From Thalassococcus_A lentus (GTDB lineage Bacteria > Pseudomonadota > Alphaproteobacteria > Rhodobacterales > Rhodobacteraceae), in assembly GCF_028023555.1 (NCBI RefSeq), contig NZ_JAQIOY010000004.1, positions 1-64,000 of the forward strand: 64,000 nt of DNA. The letters run 5' to 3'. Position numbers and translations under genes: made by a program. Positions 34,914 to 42,721 of the stretch are shown one piece after another; the first letter of the stretch is position 1, and every line of letters starts with the position of its first letter. A model generated the notes under the pieces. It had not been told where the DNA came from, made no database searches, and worked only from the letters and a program-made list of their open reading frames with translations.

Positions 34914-35897
34914 ATGGCCAACGACTCGACGCTTGAACTTGTCTCTTTGACAAAACGGTACGGATCCACCGTCGCCGTGGATGCCATTTCCCATAACTTT
35001 CAGGCGGGCGTCTACGCCTGTTTGCTGGGTCCATCGGGGTGTGGCAAGTCTTCTACGCTGCGCATGATCGCTGGCCATGAAGACGTGTCGGATGGCTCCA
35101 TTGTCCTGAGCGGTCGCGACGTATCGCATTTGCCACCTGCCAAGCGCGGGACGGCAATGATGTTCCAGAACTACGCGCTCTTTCCGCACCTGTCCGTACG
35201 CGACAATGTCGCATTCAGTCTGCGCATGTCCGGGGTCGACAAACCTGAACGTTACAAACGCGCCGATGAGATGCTTGATCTTGTTGAAATGACCAGTCTG
35301 GCCGACCGCCGCCCGGACCAGCTTTCGGGTGGGCAGCAGCAAAGGGTCGCCCTTGCGCGTGCGTTGATCACGCGCCCGCAGGTCTTGCTCTTGGATGAAC
35401 CTCTGTCGGCGCTTGATCCATTCCTGCGCATCCGGATGCGGGCCGAACTGAAACGGTTGCAGCGCGAGCTGGGGATCAGCTTTATTCACGTCACGCACGG
35501 GCAGGACGAAGCGTTGGCATTGGCCGACGAAATCATCGTCATGAATGACGCCAAAATCGAACAGGCCGGACCCGCGCGTGATGTCTTCAACAAACCGCGC
35601 ACCGCTTTTGTCGCCCGCTTTATGGGCGGTCACAACGTGCTGAAGCTTCCGCAGGGCCATATCGCGCTGCGCTCGGACGAAATGATTGTCACCACCCCGG
35701 ATGAGGGCCGGATCGATGGCCGCGTAATCGGAGTGGAATATCAGGGCACGCATATCGCCCTGACCGCCGAAGTCGCTGGGGGCCAAGAGGTTACTGCCCT
35801 CATGCCGGACGCCAGCTTTCTCGACGCACCCAAGGATCTTGGCGAGGTCATTGGACTGCAATGGGAGGACCGGGTCGCACATCCGCTGACCGCTTAG
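34914..35897 (+). CDS. ABC importer ATP-binding protein, polyamine type
   Basis: 327 residues from ATG 34914 with GAGGTG upstream. Walker A GPSGCGKSST, Q-loop MMFQNYALFPHLSV, signature LSGGQQQRVALARAL, Walker B LLLDEPLSALD and switch His in FIHVTHGQDEA. The C-terminus (from about 245) is a TOBE domain, as in PotA. It energises uptake with the two permeases downstream. Confidence 0.92.
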   Translation: MANDSTLELVSLTKRYGSTVAVDAISHNFQAGVYACLLGPSGCGKSSTLRMIAGHEDVSDGSIVLSGRDVSHLPPAKRGTAMMFQNYALFPHLSVRDNVAFSLRMSGVDKPERYKRADEMLDLVEMTSLADRRPDQLSGGQQQRVALARALITRPQVLLLDEPLSALDPFLRIRMRAELKRLQRELGISFIHVTHGQDEALALADEIIVMNDAKIEQAGPARDVFNKPRTAFVARFMGGHNVLKLPQGHIALRSDEMIVTTPDEGRIDGRVIGVEYQGTHIALTAEVAGGQEVTALMPDASFLDAPKDLGEVIGLQWEDRVAHPLTA

Positions 35898-35933
35898 AAC
35901 GATCGCCACCATGCTCAACAGAGAGGAAATAAC

Positions 35934-37208
35934 ATGACGACAATTTCGAAAATCCGCTACAGCCGCCGTGCGCTGCTGAAAACCGGTGGGGCCGCCCTTG
36001 CGGCATCCGCGCTGCCGGCGCCCATGGTCTGGGGGCAGGAATCCAAGAACATCACACTGCGCCAGTTCGGCACGGGTGTTTCCAACCTCAATGAAGTTGC
36101 AACCAAGGTTAAGGAAGACCTTGGTATCACGCTGGAAATGACGGCCTTGGACACCGACAGTGTGACCCAGCGCGCCGCCACGCAGCCCGACAGCTTTGAC
36201 ATCGCCGATATCGAGTATTTTGTTGCCAAAAAGGTTTGGCCAACTGGCAACCTTCAGGCGATGGATGCCACCAAGATCGCCAACTACGACAAGATCGTTG
36301 GCATTTTCCGCAATGGTAAGCTGACACCGGAAAGCACCATCGCGCAGGGCACCGCGCCGCACACGGTCGGTTTCGTGGAAGGCCCGGATGGAACGTCCTT
36401 CGTGGACAACGAATCCGGCTGGATGACCCTGATCCCCACTATCTACAACGCGGACACGCTGGGCATCCGCCCTGACCTGATTGGTCGTCCGATCACCAGC
36501 TGGACCGAACTGCTGAACCCCGAGTTCAAAGGCAAGGCGTCGATCCTGGATATCTCCTCGATCGGTATCATGGACATGGCCATGGTCTGCGAAGCGATGG
36601 GCGAAATCACCTATGGCGACAAAGGCAACATGACCAAGGAAGAGATCGACAAGACGATTGCGATCTTTACAGAAGCCAAGAAAGCCGGTCAGTTCCGTGC
36701 CTTCTGGAAAACCTTCGATGAATCCGTGAACCTGATGGCTTCGGGCGAAGTCGTCATTCAGTCCATGTGGTCGCCGGCGATCACGGCCGTGCGTTCGCGT
36801 GGCATCCCGTGCGTCTACCAGCCGTTGAAAGAAGGCTATCGCAGCTGGGGTGGCGGCATCGGTCTCTCGGCCAGCCTGTCCGGCATGGAGCTGGATGCAG
36901 CCTACGAATACATCAACTGGTACCTGTCCGGTTGGGTCGGCGGCTTCCTGATGCGTCAGGGTTACTATTCGGCCGTGCCGGAAACCTCCAAGGAATACAT
37001 GTCCGAAAACGAGTGGGGTTACTGGTTCGAAGGCAAGGAAAGCACCGGCGACATCACATCGCCGTTCGGCGACAAGCTGGCTGGCGCTGGCGAAGTGCGC
37101 GACGGCGGATCGTTCTACGACCGTATGGGCGCAGTCGCCTGCTGGAACTCCGTCATGGAAGAGAACCAGTACATGGTTCGCAAGTGGAACGAGTTCATCG
37201 CCGCTTAA
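35934..37208 (+). CDS. Tat-exported extracellular solute-binding protein
   Basis: 424 residues. Signal peptide of the twin-arginine type (YSRRALLKTGGAALAASALPAPMVWG). The mature protein is of the PotD/PotF class (family 1/8 solute binding), with ATQPDSFDIADIEYF and YINWYLSGWVGGFLMRQGYYS. The ligand could be a polyamine, a hydantoin or an amino-acid derivative; the racemase next door favours the latter. RBS GAGAGG at 35922-35927. Confidence 0.88.
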   Translation: MTTISKIRYSRRALLKTGGAALAASALPAPMVWGQESKNITLRQFGTGVSNLNEVATKVKEDLGITLEMTALDTDSVTQRAATQPDSFDIADIEYFVAKKVWPTGNLQAMDATKIANYDKIVGIFRNGKLTPESTIAQGTAPHTVGFVEGPDGTSFVDNESGWMTLIPTIYNADTLGIRPDLIGRPITSWTELLNPEFKGKASILDISSIGIMDMAMVCEAMGEITYGDKGNMTKEEIDKTIAIFTEAKKAGQFRAFWKTFDESVNLMASGEVVIQSMWSPAITAVRSRGIPCVYQPLKEGYRSWGGGIGLSASLSGMELDAAYEYINWYLSGWVGGFLMRQGYYSAVPETSKEYMSENEWGYWFEGKESTGDITSPFGDKLAGAGEVRDGGSFYDRMGAVACWNSVMEENQYMVRKWNEFIAA

Positions 37209-37216
37209 GCACCACA

Positions 37217-37240
37217 GCGCGGGGGCATCCGTCCCCGCGC
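37217..37240. terminator. Strong stem-loop after the binding-protein gene
   Basis: An 8-bp perfect G/C stem (GCGCGGGG at 37217-37224 with CCCCGCGC at 37233-37240, loop of 8) follows the stop of the binding-protein gene. It is not followed by a clean T run. In ABC operons such hairpins protect the upstream message and lower permease expression; this is the likely role. Confidence 0.6.
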
Positions 37241-37263
37241 GCACCCTTCTTTTGGGAAGACCT

Positions 37264-38112
37264 ATGACCAAACAAGTCACCGCATGGATACAGGCCGCAC
37301 CGATGGCGTTGGTGTTGCTGGCATTTCTGGTCGCCCCGATCATCATGATCGTGATCGTCAGTTTCTGGGGCGCGACCGAATACTCGATCTATCCAGCATT
37401 TCAATTCGACAACTACGAATTCCTGTTTGGATCTCCGGTGACCTACACCGTGTTCGCGAACACGTTTAAATACGCCTTGATCACTTGGGCCTTTACCTTT
37501 GTCATCGGTTTTACCGTGGCCTATTTTCTCGCATTCGAGGTCCGCTCGTTGAAGTGGCAGATTGCCCTTTTCCTGTTGTGCACAATCCCCTTCTGGACCT
37601 CGAACATCATTCGCATGATTTCATGGATCCCGTTTCTGGGGCGTAACGGGCTGGCCAATTCGACCTTGATTTCATGGGGTGTGATCGATGAGCCATTGGA
37701 GTGGCTGCTGTTCAGCGACTTCAGTGTGATCCTTGCTTTCGTGCACCTCTACACGCTGTTCATGGTCGTTCCGATCTTCAATTCGATGATGCGGATTGAT
37801 CGATCGTTGATCGAGGCTGCCCGGGACGCCGGGGCGAGCGGCTGGCAAACCTTGCGTCACGTTATCATCCCGCTGTGCAAGCCGGGCATCATGATCGGGA
37901 CGATCTTTGTCAGCACATTGGTGATGGGCGACTTCATCACGGTGCGTTTCATGTCCGGATCGCAACGCGCGAACGTCGGCCGATTGATTTCGAATGACAT
38001 CAGCTTGCTTCAGTATCCGTCAGCGTCTGCCACCGCCGTGGTTTTGCTGATCACGGTGCTGATTGTCATCGCGCTGTTGTTGCGGCTCGTCGATATTCGC
38101 AAGGAGCTTTGA
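37264..38112 (+). CDS. ABC importer permease, PotB type
   Basis: 282 residues from ATG 37264, with GGAAG upstream. Six hydrophobic segments and the EAA loop motif EAARDAGASGWQTLRHVIIPLCKPGI that docks on the ATPase. It belongs to the BinPT family with the downstream permease, which it precedes by 1 bp. Confidence 0.9.
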   Translation: MTKQVTAWIQAAPMALVLLAFLVAPIIMIVIVSFWGATEYSIYPAFQFDNYEFLFGSPVTYTVFANTFKYALITWAFTFVIGFTVAYFLAFEVRSLKWQIALFLLCTIPFWTSNIIRMISWIPFLGRNGLANSTLISWGVIDEPLEWLLFSDFSVILAFVHLYTLFMVVPIFNSMMRIDRSLIEAARDAGASGWQTLRHVIIPLCKPGIMIGTIFVSTLVMGDFITVRFMSGSQRANVGRLISNDISLLQYPSASATAVVLLITVLIVIALLLRLVDIRKEL

Positions 38113-38113
38113 G

Positions 38114-38950
38114 ATGGAAAAACGCAGTCTCAGCTTTTACCTGCTTTCCGGCTTTTTTGTACTGTTTGTGCTGTTTCTATACGGGCCGATCCTGACCATT
38201 GGCATTCTCAGCTTCCAAGGGCCTCAAGGGGGGCTGACCTTCCCGATGAACGGTGTTTCGTTGCACTGGTTCCGCGACCTGTTTGAAGAACAGGCTGTCG
38301 GTGACATCTGGGGCAGTTTCCGCCGATCATTTGCCCTGGGTCTCATGGTGATGGTCACGACGGTTGTCGTATCAGTGTTGGGCGGTTTGGCATTTCGCAA
38401 ACGTTTCAAAGGGGCGACGATCCTGTTCTATCTCGCTATAGCCTCGCTGGTGATCCCGTCGATCCTGATTTCGCTGGGCGTTGGTCTGATCTTCAACCAG
38501 TTGGGACTGCCGGTTCACTGGGCGAGTTCGGGGTACGGCAGTCAGTTGACCTGGACCTTGCCGTTTGGCCTGCTGATCATGTTTGCAGTCTTCAACAGGT
38601 TTGACAAAAGCTATGAAGAAGCGGCCCGCGATCAGGGTGCGAGCGCGTGGCAGACCTTTGCCTATGTCGTGTTGCCGATCATAGCGCCATCGCTGCTTGG
38701 GGTCGCACTGTTCGGCTTTACGCTCAGCTATGACGAATTCGCCCGTACGCTTTTGACGGCAGGCAGCTACAATACGCTGCCGCTTGAGATATTCGGGATG
38801 ACAACCAATGTGACAACGCCGGTGATCTTTGCGCTGGGAACGCTGACCACTGTCTTTTCTTTCTGCATCATCGGCGTCTTCTTTGTGATGGTCTGGTTCA
38901 TGTCACGCCGTAAGGACAAAGGCTCTGATGCGGGCAAGGGGCTGGTCTGA
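38114..38950 (+). CDS. ABC importer permease, PotC type
   Basis: 278 residues from ATG 38114 with AGGAG upstream. Six membrane segments and the EAA loop EEAARDQGASAWQTFAYVVLPI. It forms the channel together with the preceding permease. The racemase gene starts 3 bp after its stop. Confidence 0.9.
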   Translation: MEKRSLSFYLLSGFFVLFVLFLYGPILTIGILSFQGPQGGLTFPMNGVSLHWFRDLFEEQAVGDIWGSFRRSFALGLMVMVTTVVVSVLGGLAFRKRFKGATILFYLAIASLVIPSILISLGVGLIFNQLGLPVHWASSGYGSQLTWTLPFGLLIMFAVFNRFDKSYEEAARDQGASAWQTFAYVVLPIIAPSLLGVALFGFTLSYDEFARTLLTAGSYNTLPLEIFGMTTNVTTPVIFALGTLTTVFSFCIIGVFFVMVWFMSRRKDKGSDAGKGLV

Positions 38951-38953
38951 TCA

Positions 38954-39586
38954 ATGACCGTTGTTTTGATCAACCCCAACAGCACCGAAGCGATGACACG
39001 CAGTGCGTTGAATGCGGCGCGCCAAGCTGCCCCGGACATCCAGTTCGAAGGTGTTACATCGCATGCCGGGCCTGCATCAATCGAAGGGGCCGAAGATGGC
39101 GCACGGGCAGTGCCGCCGTTGTTGGCATTGGTCAAAACCGCATCAGATCAGGGCGCAAAGGCTGTGATTATCGCTTGTTTTGACGATACCGGGCTAGATG
39201 AAGCACGCGCCAGTGCCGCTTGTCCCGTTATCGGAATTGGGCAGGCAAGTTTCACACTGGCCAGCCTGCTGTCTGGGCCAGCCAGCGTCGTGACGACAGT
39301 CGAGGCCGCGGTTCCTGTTATTGAGGCTAATATCCGCGACCAAGGCTTTTCGGATGTGGTCGGAAGTGTGGTTGCGGCTGGTGTTCCGGTGCTCAGTCTG
39401 GAAACAGAGCCGGACCAAGCGGCTCTGGCCTTTGAACAGGCAGCAGCCGAGCTTCCCCAAGATACCGCAACCTTGATCCTTGGATGCTCTGGTGCCGTGT
39501 CGATCAAAACGCGTATTCAGAAGAACACGCGACTGCGGGTCATTGATGGGGTTAGTGCCGCTGCACGGCTTTGCCGCGTGTTCTAG
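38954..39586 (+). CDS. Asp/Glu/hydantoin racemase
   Basis: 210 residues. The N-terminus MTVVLINPNSTEAMT and the two catalytic Cys, in VIIACFDDTGLD (about 77) and LILGCSGAV (about 178), match the Asp/Glu/hydantoin racemase family (HyuE-like), cofactor-independent. It is the last gene of the importer operon and suggests that the imported solute is a chiral hydantoin, allantoin-like compound or amino acid. Confidence 0.88.
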   Translation: MTVVLINPNSTEAMTRSALNAARQAAPDIQFEGVTSHAGPASIEGAEDGARAVPPLLALVKTASDQGAKAVIIACFDDTGLDEARASAACPVIGIGQASFTLASLLSGPASVVTTVEAAVPVIEANIRDQGFSDVVGSVVAAGVPVLSLETEPDQAALAFEQAAAELPQDTATLILGCSGAVSIKTRIQKNTRLRVIDGVSAAARLCRVF

Positions 39587-39723
39587 GCTCTTCGCGGGCC
39601 AGCCCCGCAAAACCAAGAGTCAGGCCGCGATCGATCCCGATGACCACGTTGTTGCGGATTGTTTAAAACTGACCAGACAGTCCGGCGGTATTCCGTCCCA
39701 ATGCCCTGCGATCGCATCCAGAG
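39567..39723. repeat. Left copy of a 157-bp direct repeat
   Basis: It spans the last 20 bp of the racemase gene and a stretch matching the last 105 or so bp of the glutamine amidotransferase gene. It aligns without gaps to 41028-41184 with 10 mismatches by my count. It abuts the IS5 relic at 39724. Confidence 0.85.
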
Positions 39724-40257
39724 GGCTTTGTTGCACAAATAGTGTGAGGGATTCCCTGTTCGAATCCAGCGTGGTAGCTGGCGAGCATGAGCCGTTGGTC
39801 CCCTACGAAGTACAAGACCAGGAACTGGCCTTCGTACAACACGGCGCTGAAGCAACGCAGTTCGGTATCGATCTGGTTTGATCCCGAGATGACCTGGCAC
39901 GCAGCACCGAACAGCAAGCGGGGGCGTCAGCCCGAGTTCCGCGATGCGGTGATCTAGGTTTGCCTCACAATGAAGGTGTTGTTCGGCATGTCTCTTCGCC
40001 AGACGACCGGGCTCTTTGGCGAAAATTGACCGGCTATCACCGCCGAAGCCGCGTAGAGACGAAGATGCACTGCGTCAAACTCCTCATCCAAAGCCTCATG
40101 GCCCGAGACTTTGACCGGCAGGTTGCCGAGCGACAAATCCGGATCGCGATGCTCAACCGCTACGCCGCTCTAGGCATACCCGTCACGGAGCCCGTGGGAT
40201 AAGCCCGTCCGGGGAAAGGGGAAGTCTGCCTTTCAACCGATTTGTGCAACAAAACCA
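39724..40257 (+). mobile_element. IS5-family relic with internal deletion
   Basis: Inverted ends GGCTTTGTTGCACAAA (39724-39739) and TTTGTGCAACAAAACC (40242-40257). On the plus strand the transposase start is visible (DPEMTWHAAPNSKRGRQPEF, then CLTMKVLFGMSLRQTTG), then after a deletion the C-terminus in another frame (GYHRRSRVETKMHC, MARDFDRQVAERQIRI, IPVTEPVG). The DDE core is missing. About 0.5 kb remains of about 1 kb. No target duplication is visible. Confidence 0.85.
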
Positions 40258-40777
40258 ACAAAAGGCGTCCCAACCTCAGAAAGGAGAAACTCTCAAGGGA
40301 AACGGGAGGTCCGGCGAGCAACCAATCTGCGTTTTTTTCAGACCGAAACAAAAATATAAATCTAATAAAGAACACCGCGACTATAGAACTTGTAGTACCA
40401 ACCAAGTAGACAATTATTACTCCCATTAGACTTACATCCAAAACGTAAATGTAAATCAATGCTGTGATTAGTCCGACCGGAATAGAAACTATGACAGCGC
40501 CAAAAGCTATAGGGAAACTGTTTTCGGTAGTTGGCTTGGGGTCTATTTCGAAGAATTCGTACTTTTCCTCCTGCGAACTACTGAATTTCGGAGGAAGGGA
40601 AAATTCTTCAACTTGCCAAATCCAACTATCCTTATTGGGCGCGCCCGGCATGGATCGCGGATCAAGTAAAAAATTTAGTTTTTCCTGCCCTTTTGGAATT
40701 ATTTTGTTTTCCACTTTCAGACTATCGCAATCTGTGGAAACTACTTGGCATATTTTCTGAGGGGCGCTGTGTTTCAT
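40258..40777 (-). pseudogene. Membrane-protein gene truncated by the IS5 element
   Basis: From about 40777 (MKHSAPQKICQVVSTD) the minus frame gives a soluble start, two membrane helices (IAFGAVIVSIPVGLITALIYIY; LMGVIIVYLVGTTSSIVAVFFI) and then WLLAGPP-SLESF before running into the IS5 end at 40257. An upstream start at 40852 is possible. No family recognised. Clearly richer in A and T than the genes around, so foreign cargo. Between 40860 and 41027 I see nothing but a run of C near 41015-41024. Confidence 0.5.
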
Positions 40778-41027
40778 AAACTCAATAATCAACTGTAAGC
40801 AATAGATGCCCGGATACATCCATTGTTTTCTGCCTCTCAGTGAACAAGGCAAAATAGGTTACTTTTCAAACGGATACAGCTTCACGGGAACGCAACGCAT
40901 TCAAAGATCAGTGTGCAGCCGTGCAAATTTGCATTTCGGGAGCATGAATAGAGTGCGGGCTCATGGCCGCAATTCGCACGGGCTGTGAAGGTGAGGCGAG
41001 TATTTCGTTACTGCGCCCCCCCCCAAG

Positions 41028-41184
41028 GGCTTTGCCGCGTGTTCTAGGCCCTTCACGGGCCAGCTCCGCAAGACCAGGAGTCAGGCCGCGATCGATCCCG
41101 ACGACCACGTTGTTGCGGATTGGTTGAAACTGACCAGACAGTCCGGCGGTATTTCGTCCCAATGCCCTGCGATCCCATCCAGAG
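41028..41184. repeat. Right copy of the 157-bp direct repeat
   Basis: It carries the intact 3' end of the amidotransferase gene preceded by a stray copy of the racemase 3' end (GGCTTTGCCGCGTGTTCTAG). Aligned to 39567-39723 without gaps, 10 mismatches by hand. Confidence 0.85.
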
Positions 41185-41860
41185 GCTCTGATGCAACCAC
41201 GACGCCGTCATCCATCCATGTGCGGGATACATAAAGCGTCGGGCATTTTCCGTCGCTCGCATGCCGAAAACACAACAGACGTTCGCCATCGGAAAAGATG
41301 CAGGTCAGACGGAAAAAGGCAGGTACCTTCACCCGTTTCGCCGTTTCCTTCAGCTGGCGGATGACCGCTTTACACGCTTGCTCCGGGTGATCTGCAAGCC
41401 CGGCATTGAGCAGCAGAAGAAACAGCAATTCGGAATCCGTACTGCCGTGGCGCAATGCATAAAGTTCATCAGGCAAAGAGGCTTCGAGATCACGCCGTAG
41501 TGCGGTGAATGAACCGGTTTGCCCGTTGTGCATAAAGCTCCAGTTGCCATACACGAAAGGGTGGCAATTTGAGCGGGCCGTTTCGCCTTCTGTTGAGGCG
41601 CGCACATGCGACAGAAACAACGGTGCCGAGATGTGATGACACAAGCTCAGCAGATTGCTGTCGGACCACGCAGGAAGAACGTCTTTGAACAATCCGGGTT
41701 CATTTTGCGTTCCGTACCAAGCGATGCCAAACCCATCTCCGTTGACGGACAGCTTGGCTTCATTGGCCTCCTGACTTTGCGCCAGCAGCGAATGGCTGGG
41801 CGAAATGACAACGTCGGAAAGGGCGCGTGACGGGCCCAGGTATGCAGCCATTCGACACAT
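41081..41860 (-). CDS. Class II glutamine amidotransferase
   Basis: 259 residues beginning MCRMAAYLGP; Cys2 becomes the N-terminal nucleophile. The Ntn signatures NGDGFGIAWYG, SHVRASTEG and NCHPFVYGNWSFMHNGQT match GATase_6/YafJ-EgtC-type amidotransferases. Substrate unknown. Its ATG overlaps the stop of the DUF6356 gene (TGATG), so the pair is translationally coupled. Its 3' end lies in the 157-bp repeat. Confidence 0.9.
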   Translation of the reverse strand: MCRMAAYLGPSRALSDVVISPSHSLLAQSQEANEAKLSVNGDGFGIAWYGTQNEPGLFKDVLPAWSDSNLLSLCHHISAPLFLSHVRASTEGETARSNCHPFVYGNWSFMHNGQTGSFTALRRDLEASLPDELYALRHGSTDSELLFLLLLNAGLADHPEQACKAVIRQLKETAKRVKVPAFFRLTCIFSDGERLLCFRHASDGKCPTLYVSRTWMDDGVVVASEPLDGIAGHWDEIPPDCLVSFNQSATTWSSGSIAA

Positions 41861-42072
41861 CAGTGTCGGCTCACGATGCGGGCATTCATGTCTTGGATCA
41901 TGCGGCTGGCGGTCTTTTCAAACAGACACGGGATAACGGCATGGATCAACGCGGCGAAACCGGCGGCTAGCAGGCGTGCGGCAAACCAGCCGGCAAAGCG
42001 CATATGTTCGAAGTAGGTTTCATCAACAGACTGTGGATGGTGCACAAAAACTCGCTGCAGGGATTTGATCAT
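41860..42072 (-). CDS. DUF6356 family protein
   Basis: 70 residues. HHPQSVDETYFEHMRFAGWFAARLLAAGFAALIHAVIPCLFEKTASRMI is the hallmark of DUF6356, common in alphaproteobacteria; one hydrophobic segment (about 28-48) suggests membrane attachment. Function unknown. Ribosome site GGAAG lies six bases before ATG. It is divergent from the Lrp-type regulator and coupled to the amidotransferase. Confidence 0.8.
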   Translation of the reverse strand: MIKSLQRVFVHHPQSVDETYFEHMRFAGWFAARLLAAGFAALIHAVIPCLFEKTASRMIQDMNARIVSRH

Positions 42073-42176
42073 GGCGCTTCCTTTCCTTCGTTGTTCAGGA
42101 AAGTAGCCATCAATTTGCAGGCATGTGTCCCAAAATGCACTTCCATAATGAATTTTTTGTGGATAATATCCCAGGA

Positions 42177-42638
42177 ATGTTGGATACGATCGACGAAATT
42201 GACATGCGCTTGTTGCGACTGCTGCAACAGGATTCTTCGCTTAGCGTAGATGCGCTTGCGGAACAGGTTCATCTGTCGCGTAATGCTTGTTGGCGGCGCG
42301 TGAAGCGTCTTGAGGCTGAAAAGATCATTCAGAAACGGGTCGCCCTTGTTGATCCAGCGGCCGTTGATCTGGGTTTGCAGGTCTTTGTTCTGATCCGAAC
42401 GAGCGACCACAGCGCCGATTGGCTGGCGTCGTTCCGAAATGCTGTTCGGCAGATGCCGGAAATTGTTTCGGCCCAGCGTATGACAGGCGATCTGGATTAT
42501 GTGTTGCGGGTGCGGGTCGCGGATGTCGCGGCCTATGACAGGTTCTATCAGCGCCTGATCGACAAGGTGCAACTGGCGGACGTGTCAGCCAGCTTTGTGA
42601 TGGAAGACATCAAGGACACGACAGCCCTGCCGATCTGA
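42177..42638 (+). CDS. Lrp/AsnC-family transcription regulator
   Basis: 153 residues from ATG 42177. HTH: IDMRLLRLLQQDSSLSVDALAEQVHLSRNACWRRVKRLE; C-terminal RAM/AsnC domain with VSAQRMTGDLDYVLRVRV. Other in-frame starts at 42123 (ATG) and 42159 (GTG) are possible. It is divergent from the DUF6356/amidotransferase pair and may control it. Confidence 0.88.
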   Translation: MLDTIDEIDMRLLRLLQQDSSLSVDALAEQVHLSRNACWRRVKRLEAEKIIQKRVALVDPAAVDLGLQVFVLIRTSDHSADWLASFRNAVRQMPEIVSAQRMTGDLDYVLRVRVADVAAYDRFYQRLIDKVQLADVSASFVMEDIKDTTALPI

Positions 42639-42687
42639 AAAGATCGCTTTTGGGTCGGTCGAAGACTGTCGAGGGGTAGGGTGGTCA

Positions 42688-42710
42688 GCCCCCGCTGATG
42701 CAGCGGGGGC
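42688..42710. terminator. Bidirectional intrinsic terminator
   Basis: A perfect 10-bp stem (GCCCCCGCTG with CAGCGGGGGC) around a 3-base loop, between the convergent lrp and RTX genes. T-rich sequence follows on the plus strand (GGTTCCTTTAT). Confidence 0.8.
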
Positions 42711-42721
42711 CGGTTCCTTTA

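Noticed and set aside
39755..39770. tRNA T-loop-like GTTCGAATCC
   Set aside because: Lies in the IS5 relic; no acceptor or anticodon stem can be folded around it.
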